IMG/VR virus record: IMGVR_UViG_3300048996_000074
Location: 1 to 50,063 of that record
Direction: 5' to 3' (one strand)
Source of the DNA: a virus
Length of the DNA stretch: 50,063 nt
The translations under genes and the position numbers were made by a program. The notes below the pieces were generated by a model. The model did not search any database, was not told the origin of the DNA, and was given only the letters and a program-made list of their open reading frames with translations. Positions within the stretch are counted from its first letter, which is position 1. Every line of letters begins with the position of its first letter. Below are positions 1 through 6,638 of the stretch, in pieces.

Positions 1-95
1 AGCTCTATGAGTTCGGTGAGCGTCCCGAAGAACGCGATCGGATGGTCGCCGGCCAGCGCGGCTAGTGCGAGGTCGTGGTCACCGGCGACGGTCAT
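1..95 (-). CDS. 5' part of small leftward gene (duplicate of the gene at 49837-50031)
   Basis: The ATG lies at 95-93 and the frame runs off the left edge of the window. The same gene is complete at the right edge, with its start at 50031. On the circular map this is one gene, the first leftward gene after the hairpin at 127-158 and just upstream of the terminase small subunit. It should be counted once. Confidence 0.7.
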   Translation of the reverse strand, partial: MTVAGDHDLALAALAGDHPIAFFGTLTELIE

Positions 96-127
96 GCGCT
101 CACAGGCTACCGGTGGCCGTGGCGTTG
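1..127. repeat. Terminal direct repeat, left copy (identical to 49937-50063)
   Basis: The first 127 bases are identical to the last 127 bases of the window. A terminal identity of exactly 127 is the usual k-mer length at which short-read assemblers close circular contigs. I read it as evidence that the molecule is circular or circularly permuted, not as a biological long terminal repeat. The repeat carries the 5' part of a small leftward gene whose complete copy is at 49837-50031. Confidence 0.95.
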
Positions 128-158
128 CGAGCGCCCGCCGGGCAGGGCGGACGCTCGC
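127..158. terminator. Hairpin between early region and packaging operon
   Basis: Inverted repeat with outer arms GCGAGCG (127-133) and CGCTCGC (152-158), one C/A mismatch, inner arms CCGCC (135-139) and GGCGG (146-150), and a 6-nt loop. It lies in the 125-bp gap (96-220) between the last early gene and the first gene before the terminase. No T-run follows on either strand, so termination is inferred from the stem and position only. Nothing else was found in the gap. Confidence 0.5.
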
Positions 159-220
159 GTGTGTCGGGCCGGAGGCGGGGGGCTTGCGACCCGACGGCGG
201 TGGCATCGGCAGCAGGGATG

Positions 221-454
221 CTACGCGCCGGGCATGACATCGCGGACCGTTCCCGGGTAGATCGGTGCGGTGGCGTCCTCGAGCGCGCGGAGGTCAGCGG
301 GACGCACGAGCGGCCACGCAGCGCCATCCTGTCCGGGCTCGGCGTTGTCGATCACGTCGCGTGCCGCCCGGGCCAGTGCCATGACCGTGGGGAGCCCGGA
401 CACGTCGACCTGGACGCGCAGGGTCTGCGGCTCAGCCTCAAGCGGGTCAGGCAT
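221..454 (-). CDS. Hypothetical protein (77 aa)
   Basis: Small acidic protein beginning MPDPLEAEPQ. I chose the ATG at 454, which overlaps the end of the upstream DUF5131 gene by 8 bp and fits the tight spacing in this operon. An in-frame upstream Met exists but would overlap by over 40 bp. No domain is recognised. It is the last gene of the early leftward operon; the TAG at 221-223 is followed by the 125-bp gap with the hairpin at 127-158. Confidence 0.55.
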   Translation of the reverse strand: MPDPLEAEPQTLRVQVDVSGLPTVMALARAARDVIDNAEPGQDGAAWPLVRPADLRALEDATAPIYPGTVRDVMPGA

Positions 455-1328
455 GGGTGGCCGCCGCTGGTGTTGGGAACTCGCGGACACGCAGATCCTC
501 CGGCAGGTCCTCCAGCTTCGTACCCGGCCGCGCGCCGCCGAGCTGCTTCACGAACACCGCCGTAGCACCCTCGTCGTGAACGTTCCCGCACGCGTCCCGC
601 AGGTCGCGCGCCCACTCCAGCCGCATCGGCCTATGCCCCGGCCCGCTCTCCCCGCCGATGATAAGCCAGTCGATTTCGTCAAGGTCAAGCCCCAGGTTCT
701 CGTCTGTCGTCATGCCGTCCGCCCACGACAGCCGCCCGTACGTCGGCGCCGTGTCGATCAGCTCGACCGGCCCATCGGGAATCAGCGGCCCGAGCAGCGG
801 CTCCGCGCTGATGAACCGCACCGCCGCCGGCGTCTCGCGCAACACGTCCGCGCGCCCCACGAACCGGCGGTTCTCGATCGACACTCCGAGCCACACGTTC
901 GGCAACGGCAGGTCTTCCGCGATGTCCGTACTAAGGGGATCGCTCATCCACTCGATCATCTCTCGCATTCGCTCGGGACGCTTCGTCAGCACTTGGAACG
1001 TGTGCTGCGGCGCGAGCCGCATGATGTCGAAGACCTCCGCGATGTAGTCGTCGGGAATCAGTTCGTGGAAGAGATCGCTCATTGAGTTCACGAAGACCAT
1101 GCATGGCTTGTCCCACGGCTTTGCCTTCGACAGCGGCTCGCGCAGCTTGTGCGGCTTCAGCATCACGTTCTCGGCCGCGTTCGCCGGCGTCCATGGCCGC
1201 GTCGTGTGCCCGTGACGCAAACTCAGGGTCTCCGCGTAGCAATGCGCGCACCCCGGCGACACCTTCGAGCAGCCGTGCACCGGGTTCCAGCTGACGTCGG
1301 TCCATTCGATCTTCGTCGTCTGAGCCAT
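447..1328 (-). CDS. DUF5131 / phage Gp37-Gp68 family protein
   Basis: 293-aa protein opening MAQTTKIEWTDVSWNPVHGC, the characteristic start of the Gp37/Gp68 (DUF5131) family, which is widespread in actinophages and mobile elements. The N-terminal cysteine cluster (GCSKVSPGCAHCYAE) is radical-SAM-like but not a strict CX3CX2C, so an Fe-S/SAM role is plausible and unproven. Further family landmarks are the MVFVNSMSDLFHE, LTKRPERM, VWLGVSIEN and SAEPLLGP stretches and WLIIGGESG. The ATG overlaps the upstream stop as TGATG. The biochemical function of the family is not established to my knowledge. Identification is secure at family level. Confidence 0.9.
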   Translation of the reverse strand: MAQTTKIEWTDVSWNPVHGCSKVSPGCAHCYAETLSLRHGHTTRPWTPANAAENVMLKPHKLREPLSKAKPWDKPCMVFVNSMSDLFHELIPDDYIAEVFDIMRLAPQHTFQVLTKRPERMREMIEWMSDPLSTDIAEDLPLPNVWLGVSIENRRFVGRADVLRETPAAVRFISAEPLLGPLIPDGPVELIDTAPTYGRLSWADGMTTDENLGLDLDEIDWLIIGGESGPGHRPMRLEWARDLRDACGNVHDEGATAVFVKQLGGARPGTKLEDLPEDLRVREFPTPAAATHA

Positions 1329-1816
1329 CAGGTGTTGCTCCGTTCTCTCGCTTCGAGTTGTGCGCGCTGCCGCTCAGACAACGCGGCCCGCAACGCTTCC
1401 TTGATCAGGGCCTCGCCGTCCGGGAAGTGCCACAGGCGAGCGTGCAGCTCCTCGTACGCGCGGCCGTAGGCAACTTGGAGCCCGCTCGGCTTCGCGGGTC
1501 GCTGTGAGCCGTTCGCACGCCCGCCCCGGCCCTGCGCGTCATGGCGGCCGTACCGGGTGCGTTCCTTCCACGCGCGGCCCCTATGACGCTCGCTGCACGT
1601 CTTCGCGCCCCGAGCGACACGCACCGGATCCAGGACGCGCCGGCACTTACTCCAGTCGCAGGCGACGTAGACCGCAGCCTCTCCCGTGGCATGCGGGCAC
1701 GACGCAGCGTGAACGAGGATCGCCAGCTCACCCGCGGTGCCGTAGCCGCACGTGCCGCAGCGGTCTACGGTCCCGGTCGCGGGCTGCCCGACGATGCTGG
1801 CCGCCGCCTTCGTCAT
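1328..1816 (-). CDS. Cysteine-containing hypothetical protein (162 aa)
   Basis: The start at 1816 (MTKAAASIVG) is set by an ATGA overlap with the preceding gene. An N-terminal CGTCGYG cluster followed by SCPHAT and ACDWSKCRRVLDP suggests one or two small zinc-binding ribbons, resembling a nuclease-type or recycled zinc-finger protein. The C-terminal half is basic and then helical (SGLQVAYGRAYEELHARLWHF... LSERQRAQLEARE). I do not recognise the family. It sits between the VRR-NUC/resolvase region and DUF5131 and is probably co-transcribed with both. Confidence 0.7.
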   Translation of the reverse strand: MTKAAASIVGQPATGTVDRCGTCGYGTAGELAILVHAASCPHATGEAAVYVACDWSKCRRVLDPVRVARGAKTCSERHRGRAWKERTRYGRHDAQGRGGRANGSQRPAKPSGLQVAYGRAYEELHARLWHFPDGEALIKEALRAALSERQRAQLEARERSNT

Positions 1817-2034
1817 GTCGTGGACGGGCATCGCCGCTGCTCCCGTCGTTCCCAGGCGTCCGTGATCTCGTTCGCGACCCAATGCACCGCGCTCGTCGCT
1901 GCATCACGCACCGCGATGTCCCGGTCGGCGGCGAGCAGGTCCCATCCGTCGCGGTCCATCTGGTGCAGATCGACCCATTCCCCGCCGGAGGTGCCCACTT
2001 CAACAAATCGCTCGTACAGCTCGCGGCCGGTCAT
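1813..2034 (-). CDS. Hypothetical protein (73 aa)
   Basis: Small acidic, tryptophan-rich protein (MTGRELYERFVEVGTSGGEW...). Start and stop are both shared in 4-bp ATGA overlaps with its neighbours, which supports expression as part of the operon. It resembles small helical early phage proteins, but no family is recognised. Confidence 0.65.
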   Translation of the reverse strand: MTGRELYERFVEVGTSGGEWVDLHQMDRDGWDLLAADRDIAVRDAATSAVHWVANEITDAWERREQRRCPSTT

Positions 2035-2378
2035 CGCAGCGTCCTCTCGACTAGCGGCCAGTCCTCCGGCTTCCAGATGTGCGCCTGTACGCCAGCATCC
2101 TCACGCGCTAGGCCCGTGCGTGCTAGGTGGCCTTCGAGCAAATCAGCGATGCGCAGCAGATCGAACATCCAGTCCTCCTGAGCGCTGGTCAGCCGACCCT
2201 TCTGCGCCTTGAGTTCGGCAAAGACGATCCTGCTGCGCCTGACCATCACGAGGTCAGGGAACCCGGCGGCGGACTTGCGGCTATCAAACGTGTGGTACAC
2301 CCGCCAGCCGAACGCCCGGGCGGTGTCGACGACGGTCTGCTGCCACTCCTTCTCGGAGACCTTCGGCACGCTGGTCAT
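2031..2378 (-). CDS. VRR-NUC domain nuclease (Holliday-junction resolvase-like)
   Basis: 115-aa single-domain protein with the PD-(D/E)XK VRR-NUC signature: AGFPDL with Asp42, then IVFAELKAQKGRLTSAQEDW with Glu55 and Lys57. The preceding EKEWQQTVVDTARAFGWRVYHTF is the typical N-terminal helix and strand. Stand-alone VRR-NUC proteins in phages act as structure-specific nucleases on recombination or replication intermediates. The start at 2378 is fixed by an ATGA overlap with the secreted-protease gene. It is probably expressed early with the RecT/Cas4-like pair further upstream. Confidence 0.85.
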   Translation of the reverse strand: MTSVPKVSEKEWQQTVVDTARAFGWRVYHTFDSRKSAAGFPDLVMVRRSRIVFAELKAQKGRLTSAQEDWMFDLLRIADLLEGHLARTGLAREDAGVQAHIWKPEDWPLVERTLR

Positions 2379-2854
2379 CGCTGCCCCCGACTGTCGAACA
2401 CCGGGCCACGCAACACCCGGACACGACGCCGAACGACCGGGCAACCCCGGACCGCGACCCGCGAACGAGCCTGCGGAGACTCGGCCATGATCCCGCCCTC
2501 GCTGTGCTCGTGGCCGCCCATGTGCATGACCTCATGCGTCAGCGCGCGACGCCGGCCGCACGCGGTCAGGCGGGCCCACGCGGCGGGGTTCACGCGGACA
2601 ACGCACTCCAAGGGCTCGAGGCGGCCGTCCGCAAGGCGCTGCATCCACCCGGCGGGCGTGAGCACACCGACCGGTGCCGAGGCGAGCCCAAGCAGACCCG
2701 GGCGTGGCTGGACGATGATGTTCGCCTTGCACGGATGCCCGACGGGCAACACGGCTCGCGCGACCGTAAGATCCGACTGGACGGGGAACGCGCCAGCCAC
2801 CGCAGGCACCATCAGCGCGGCCAGCGCCGCGAGCAGACAGGCTCGGGCGGTCAT
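2375..2854 (-). CDS. Secreted metzincin-like zinc metalloprotease
   Basis: 159-aa protein with a clear signal peptide (MTARACLLAALAALMVPAVAGA, cleavage near residue 22). Residues 107-117, HEVMHMGGHEH, match the extended HExxHxxGxxH zinc-binding motif of metzincins (His107, Glu108, His111, Gly114, His117), with Met123 nearby as a possible Met-turn. Four cysteines (42, 84, 99 and one near the C-terminus) could form disulfides outside the cell. It is a minimal catalytic domain, shorter than most matrixins. The start at 2854 overlaps the preceding stop as ATGA. Its target is unknown: host envelope protein, competitor protein or a phage virion protein are possibilities. The motif is certain; activity is inferred. 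Confidence 0.75.
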   Translation of the reverse strand: MTARACLLAALAALMVPAVAGAFPVQSDLTVARAVLPVGHPCKANIIVQPRPGLLGLASAPVGVLTPAGWMQRLADGRLEPLECVVRVNPAAWARLTACGRRRALTHEVMHMGGHEHSEGGIMAESPQARSRVAVRGCPVVRRRVRVLRGPVFDSRGQR

Positions 2855-3084
2855 CGGATCACGACCCCGCCCGCTGCCGCGTTGCGATCCCACTCCGCCG
2901 TGTCGCCATGCTGCTCGCGCCACGCCTCCCGCAGAACGACGTTCATCACGTACTGCGGATCGGTCATCGCACGCCCGCGAAAGAAGTGCTCAACGCGAGC
3001 CTTCACGGCCGGACTGACCGTCTCGCACATCAGGTCTAGCCTCTCGCGCTTGGAGAGGTCGCTCCACTTCGCCTTGCTGGTCAT
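2851..3084 (-). CDS. Hypothetical protein (77 aa)
   Basis: Starts MTSKAKWSDLSKRERLDLMC at an ATGA overlap with the MazG-like gene. Mostly helical, with a central TVSPAVKARVEHFFRGRAM segment and a C-terminal WDRNAAAGGVVIR. No recognised family and no membrane segment. It sits directly upstream of the secreted metzincin and is translationally coupled to it. Confidence 0.65.
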   Translation of the reverse strand: MTSKAKWSDLSKRERLDLMCETVSPAVKARVEHFFRGRAMTDPQYVMNVVLREAWREQHGDTAEWDRNAAAGGVVIR

Positions 3085-3461
3085 GGCTGGCACACTCCCG
3101 GATGGCCCGCAGGCCGTATGCAGAGCGGATCGTAGGTGTCGGTGCCACGGCCGACGAGCACGCGCCCGCACGCCGACGTCGGCTGACCGTGCCAGCCGAG
3201 GAATCGTGCCCGCTTCCGGGCGCGACGAGTCTCAATCCGCTCACGGTCCAGTGGATTGACCATCACGACGAAATCACAGGCGGCCATCACGTCAGCGAGT
3301 TCGTCGTGCAGCCGCTCGGTGAGATTCGTCCCGTCGGGATGCGCTCCGTCAGGGTAGGCCGCGAGCTTGCCGATGACCTGTTGCAGCTCGCCGGTCTCCT
3401 CGAGCAGCTTTGCGAGGCCGGGCCAGATCGGCTGGCCGATCGATAGGGCGGGCAGGGTCAC
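3081..3461 (-). CDS. MazG-like nucleotide pyrophosphohydrolase
   Basis: 126-aa protein. The N-terminal half holds the MazG/all-alpha NTP-PPase signature: LLEETGELQQVIGKL (Glu21, Glu22, Glu25) and DELADVMAACDFVV (Glu54, Asp57), the EExxE...ExxD metal-binding layout. The C-terminal extension carries four Cys/His (TSACGRVL, DPLCIRPAGHPGVCQP), resembling a small zinc-binding tail. Phage MazG proteins hydrolyse (d)NTPs or alarmones to tune nucleotide pools. The GTG start at 3461 is supported by a GTGA overlap. Confidence 0.75.
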   Translation of the reverse strand: MTLPALSIGQPIWPGLAKLLEETGELQQVIGKLAAYPDGAHPDGTNLTERLHDELADVMAACDFVVMVNPLDRERIETRRARKRARFLGWHGQPTSACGRVLVGRGTDTYDPLCIRPAGHPGVCQP

Positions 3462-3772
3462 GGGTTCACCGCCGCGGGCAGCGTCCTGTCCGGGTCCTCC
3501 CGCGCCCCATCCTGCCAGCCCGCCAACACGATCTCCGCATGCGCCTCGCACAGGGCGTCCGCGAAATCCAGCGGCTCGTTGTTCAGCGCGACGCTGTACC
3601 CGTACGCGTACGGCACGAGCTCCAACGCCTCCTGGTCCGACAGGTCATGCAACCGGGCGACGGTCAGCGTCGCGAGCGGCCCATCCTTCCCGTGGCGGCC
3701 CGTCTGCCGGTCGCCGCGCATCAGGACACGCACGAGGGACCGCGGATCCGTTCGTTCCTCCGTGGCGGGCAT
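3458..3772 (-). CDS. Hypothetical protein (104 aa)
   Basis: Starts MPATEERTDPRSLVRVLMRG at 3772, 4 nt after the upstream stop; longer in-frame starts would overlap the upstream gene heavily. Contains LATLTVARLHDLSDQEALELVPYAYGYSVALNNEPLDFADALCEAH, a helical, probably cytoplasmic fold. No family recognised. It is coupled to the MazG-like gene by a GTGA overlap. Confidence 0.6.
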   Translation of the reverse strand: MPATEERTDPRSLVRVLMRGDRQTGRHGKDGPLATLTVARLHDLSDQEALELVPYAYGYSVALNNEPLDFADALCEAHAEIVLAGWQDGAREDPDRTLPAAVNP

Positions 3773-3776
3773 GGCT

Positions 3777-4214
3777 CTATCGCCCGCCGATGCGGCTGAC
3801 GGGGTTGATCTCCCAGACCGCGGGAACATCCTTCACGTACCCCGACGCCACCGACAGGACCGGGAACCACATGTCGACGTGCGCGGCGTACGTCAGCTGC
3901 ACGAGCCGCGCCCTGTCCGACGGCTTCGCGTCCGCGATCAGTTGCTCAACCGCGTCATCGCGCGACGTCGCGTCATATGACCCGAGGTGAATCAGGTCGT
4001 CAACGTCCACGCATCGCGGCAGCGCACCGACCGGCTCCCCCGTTTCGCTCGGGACCTCGTTCTCCGCCCACTTCTCGACAGCCATCAGCACCGCGCCGTT
4101 GGCGTACACCCGGAACGTCGTCTTCGTCCTGCGGCCTGTCGTGACCTCCGGCGGATCCTCGGGCGCCTCAGGCCCGGCGCCGTCCTGGTTCTCCTGTGTC
4201 TGCGTGATGCTCAT
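3777..4214 (-). CDS. Hypothetical protein (145 aa)
   Basis: Starts MSITQTQENQDGAGPEAPED, a flexible acidic N-terminus, followed by RRTKTTFRVYANGAVLMAVEKWAENE and a helical C-terminal half ending VKDVPAVWEINPVSRIGGR. The ATG at 4214 lies 2 nt after the HNH stop. No domain is recognised. Confidence 0.65.
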   Translation of the reverse strand: MSITQTQENQDGAGPEAPEDPPEVTTGRRTKTTFRVYANGAVLMAVEKWAENEVPSETGEPVGALPRCVDVDDLIHLGSYDATSRDDAVEQLIADAKPSDRARLVQLTYAAHVDMWFPVLSVASGYVKDVPAVWEINPVSRIGGR

Positions 4215-4216
4215 CG

Positions 4217-4630
4217 CTACCCCTCTCGATTGGTCTTCGGATACTTCACGGCGATCAAACGGGCCGCTCGGGCATCGACTAACGCCACGGCCGCCAGAAA
4301 CTCGCGACACGATGCGGGGATCGCCTCCCACGGCAACCTGTCGCTCGGCGAGAACTCGTGCTGCATGTGATGCCGAGCGCACAGCGCGACGACGTTCGGA
4401 ACGGCGTCGACGAACCCCGGCCACGTCTGTTTGGGCAACAGGTGATGCGGATGCTCAGCGGGGACCGTGCGCCTGTCGTGATCGCACCACACGCACCGGG
4501 CGCCATCGCGGAACAGCACGGCAGCCCACACGTACGGAGGCGTGCCCGTGCGCGCCGACGGGCGTGCCGGCTTGAACGTCGAGCCGCGCTCCAGCGACTT
4601 CGCGCCCACGGACAGCCGCGAGCGCTTCAC
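4217..4630 (-). CDS. HNH endonuclease-like protein
   Basis: 137 aa with a compact HNH core: VLFRDGARCVWCDHDRRTVPAEHPHHLLPKQTWPGFVDAVPNVVALCARHHMQHE. Cys-x2-Cys plus Cys-x2-H give the zinc ribbon, and the HHLLPK histidines match the HNH beta-beta-alpha fold. It lies inside the early operon on the coding strand, not next to the terminase, and is coupled by ATGA to the mIHF-like gene. It could be a homing nuclease or a regular phage HNH; the sequence does not say which. Confidence 0.8.
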   Translation of the reverse strand: MKRSRLSVGAKSLERGSTFKPARPSARTGTPPYVWAAVLFRDGARCVWCDHDRRTVPAEHPHHLLPKQTWPGFVDAVPNVVALCARHHMQHEFSPSDRLPWEAIPASCREFLAAVALVDARAARLIAVKYPKTNREG

Positions 4631-5106
4631 GAGTCCACCCCCGCCGCCGCCTCGAGCGCTGCGCGAGCCGCCGCAGCGACGACCGGTGACGCCACGAACG
4701 GCTGCAACGCCCTGGTCGCCGCCGCCAACCGGGCAGGCGACACCGCAAGCTCCCGCGCGACAATCGGCCGTGCGACCGCGCTCAGCCGGCCGACGGGCAT
4801 CATCACGGCCCGCGCGAGCTCCGCGCGCTGCCGCGGCGTCAACGACCGCACATGCTGATCGCTCAGCCCCGTGTGCGACATGATCCGCCGCGCCCGCTCA
4901 GGCCCGCAGCCCGGCAGCGCGACGAGCAGCCGCCGCACCCTGATCGTCATCACGTCCTCGTCGGGGTCCCGCAGCAGCGCCAGCAGGCGACTGCAGGCGT
5001 CCGCCTTATCGCGCGTCTTGAGGTCCGCCACGACAGCCGCTGACCTCGTTCGGCGCGCATTCGCGTTCTCCAGCGCCGCGGCGCGCTGCGCAACGCCCGC
5101 GTTCAT
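4627..5106 (-). CDS. Actinobacterial integration host factor (mIHF)-like protein
   Basis: 159 aa. Residues about 8-100 follow the mIHF layout: an N-terminal RAAALENANARRTRSA helix, LLALLRDPDEDVMTIRVRRLL, then the helix-two-turns-helix DNA-binding core LLVALPGCGPERARRIMSHTGL and the SLTPRQRAEL end motif. The pattern matches cellular mIHF, plus about 60 extra alanine-rich residues at the C-terminus. mIHF bends DNA and is needed for site-specific recombination by mycobacteriophage L5, so a phage copy may organise phage DNA for recombination, replication or packaging. The start at 5106 is coupled by ATGA to the winged-helix gene. Confident on family, uncertain on role. Confidence 0.8.
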   Translation of the reverse strand: MNAGVAQRAAALENANARRTRSAAVVADLKTRDKADACSRLLALLRDPDEDVMTIRVRRLLVALPGCGPERARRIMSHTGLSDQHVRSLTPRQRAELARAVMMPVGRLSAVARPIVARELAVSPARLAAATRALQPFVASPVVAAAARAALEAAAGVDS

Positions 5107-5456
5107 CGTCCCGCCCCGTTCACGAGCGCCGTGACCCGGTCTACAAGCTCGCGGCCCTCACCCGTCAACGACACCTTGGTCGTCACGCCGCCGCGGCGCC
5201 GGCCGCCGTCGACCGCGACACCGGTAGCGAGGCCTGCCGCGTACAGGTCGCGAAGCATCCGGGCGACATCGGACTGCTGCAGGTCGACATCCGCGTTGAG
5301 CTCCGTCGTCGTCGCGCGGCCCCCGCGGTCAGCGACAGCGACGAGAACGCGGATCGCGGCGGGACGCATCCCGAGCTCGCGGCCCACGGACCAGAATGCC
5401 CGGTTCGTGCTGGTATACCGCTGCGTCAGCGACGCGCGCCTGCGCTTCGGGCTCAC
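5103..5456 (-). CDS. MarR-like winged-helix regulator
   Basis: 117 aa. After a basic N-terminus (MSPKRRRASLTQRYTSTNRAFW) it has a MarR-type winged helix: GMRPAAIRVLVAVADRGGRATTTELNADVDLQQSDVARMLRDLYAAGLATGV..GGVTTKVSLTGEGRELVDRV, with the recognition helix around QQSDVARMLRDL and the wing VDGGRRRGGVTTKVSLT. The GTG start at 5456 follows a GTGA overlap. Directly upstream of the mIHF gene. Likely a DNA-binding regulator; ligand and operator unknown. Confidence 0.7.
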   Translation of the reverse strand: MSPKRRRASLTQRYTSTNRAFWSVGRELGMRPAAIRVLVAVADRGGRATTTELNADVDLQQSDVARMLRDLYAAGLATGVAVDGGRRRGGVTTKVSLTGEGRELVDRVTALVNGAGR

Positions 5457-5977
5457 GGACGCATCCCGGCGCCGTAGATGTCGCACGGGGCGGACGGATC
5501 GCACTTCGGGAACGGCGCGCAGCAACCATCCCAGCACTCCGGCGCCCGCGCCAGCCCCGCCTCCTGCCGCTCACGGGCACGCACCTTCTCGAGGCTGACC
5601 CTCAGCGCGGCCAGCAGGTCGGGCTCCTCGGGCTCAGAAGCCAGCGCAGCCGTCAACGCGGGGGACACCGGGTCACCATCCTCCGCCGGGGCGTACAGCT
5701 GCAGCTTGCTCGTCGCGCACCACGCCGTCGCCGGATCGCTGCCATCGGCCCTCGCGACGTGCCGTACCGAGAACTTGTTCGTTGCGTTCGCCTCAGCGAA
5801 CAGCCCGGATCCGCCGAGTGCCACGAAGTCCGCGATGAACGCCGCGTCCCGCTCTGCCTCCGGGTGATACGCGTAGTGCACCCCGAGCTCCAGATGCACC
5901 GCGGCAGGCAGCACCGACTCAGGCAGCCCGTCGACCGTGATCGTCACCGGCCCATGCTTGAAGGTGATCGTGCTCAT
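5453..5977 (-). CDS. Hypothetical protein with Cys-rich C-terminus (174 aa)
   Basis: The N-terminal 60 residues are beta-rich (MSTITFKHGPVTITVDGLPESVLPAAVHLELGVHYAYHPEAERDAAFI). The C-terminus ends ECWDGCCAPFPKCDPSAPCDIYGAGMRP with five cysteines, perhaps a zinc site. No family recognised. ATGA overlap at both ends; probably early expressed. Confidence 0.65.
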   Translation of the reverse strand: MSTITFKHGPVTITVDGLPESVLPAAVHLELGVHYAYHPEAERDAAFIADFVALGGSGLFAEANATNKFSVRHVARADGSDPATAWCATSKLQLYAPAEDGDPVSPALTAALASEPEEPDLLAALRVSLEKVRARERQEAGLARAPECWDGCCAPFPKCDPSAPCDIYGAGMRP

Positions 5978-6420
5978 GTCCGTTCTCCTGGCGCGTCCAC
6001 GAGGACATCGCCGTCCTCAAACGGCTGCCAGTTCCCGGTGCGACACCGAATCGTGCGACCCTCGACGGGCGGGTCGCCGCTGACGTAGCGCGTGACGTTT
6101 GAGATCAGGATCCGGTACTTGTCCGGGTTGCCCTCCGCAACGGCCAGCGCCCGCAGTTCGTCACAGGTGTAGACGGTCCCGCCGATGTAGTGCTTAGCGC
6201 TCTCGTTCTGCGGGATCGGAACGACCTTGAACAGTCCGGCGTCGAACTCAAAGTCGCAGATCGCGGTGTCGTACAGCACGAACGCGAACGCGCTCGCGGG
6301 TGCCCGCGATACCGCGGCATCGGTGCTGCGATCCGGCAGCTCGACGGCCGAGTCCTCCGCGAAGAACGATCCGGGGAGGTAGTACCTTGCCCAGTGCTTC
6401 ACTGCCGTTGTCGTGCTCAT
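5974..6420 (-). CDS. Hypothetical protein (148 aa)
   Basis: Starts MSTTTAVKHWARYYLPGSFF at 6420 (ATGA overlap). It reads like an alpha/beta domain with FAFVLYDTAICDFEFDAGLFKVVPIPQNESAKHYIGG, TCDELRALAVAEGNPDKYRILISNV and a final TIRCRTGNWQPFEDGD. The pattern is familiar from actinophage early regions, but I cannot name a function. Confidence 0.65.
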   Translation of the reverse strand: MSTTTAVKHWARYYLPGSFFAEDSAVELPDRSTDAAVSRAPASAFAFVLYDTAICDFEFDAGLFKVVPIPQNESAKHYIGGTVYTCDELRALAVAEGNPDKYRILISNVTRYVSGDPPVEGRTIRCRTGNWQPFEDGDVLVDAPGERT

Positions 6421-6638
6421 GGCCGCTCGCTTCCTGTCGTGTCGGTGTGTGCGTCCAGCGCCGCGGTGAACACGGCAAGCGCCACCGCCGCCGCGGACGC
6501 CGCCTTGCCCAGACGCCGATGCGTCGCAGCCGTTGCCGCGACCGCGCGGTGCAGTGATGCGAGCGCTCGGCCGCGCTGCGCCCGGCGGCGGATCTGGCGC
6601 CGTAGCGCCATGACGTCTTCCAGCGTGCGAGTTCTCAT
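6417..6638 (-). CDS. Small basic membrane-spanning protein (73 aa)
   Basis: Very basic N-terminus (MRTRTLEDVMALRRQIRRRAQRGRALASLHRAVAATAATHRRLGKA) followed by one hydrophobic stretch, ASAAAVALAVFTAALDA, then a short polar tail. ATGA overlaps with the nuclease gene upstream and the next gene downstream. No known family. Confidence 0.6.
   Translation of the reverse strand: MRTRTLEDVMALRRQIRRRAQRGRALASLHRAVAATAATHRRLGKAASAAAVALAVFTAALDAHTDTTGSERP

Noticed and set aside
100-240. Minus-strand frame reading MSCPARSIPAADATAVG... in the gap upstream of the terminase operon
   Set aside because: Proline/arginine-rich, overlaps the previous gene by 20 bp and spans the 127-158 hairpin; more likely non-coding.
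447-1328. DUF5131 gene as part of a queuosine/7-deazaguanine DNA modification system
   Set aside because: No QueC/D/E, FolE or Tgt-like neighbours; only the radical-SAM-like cysteines suggest such chemistry.
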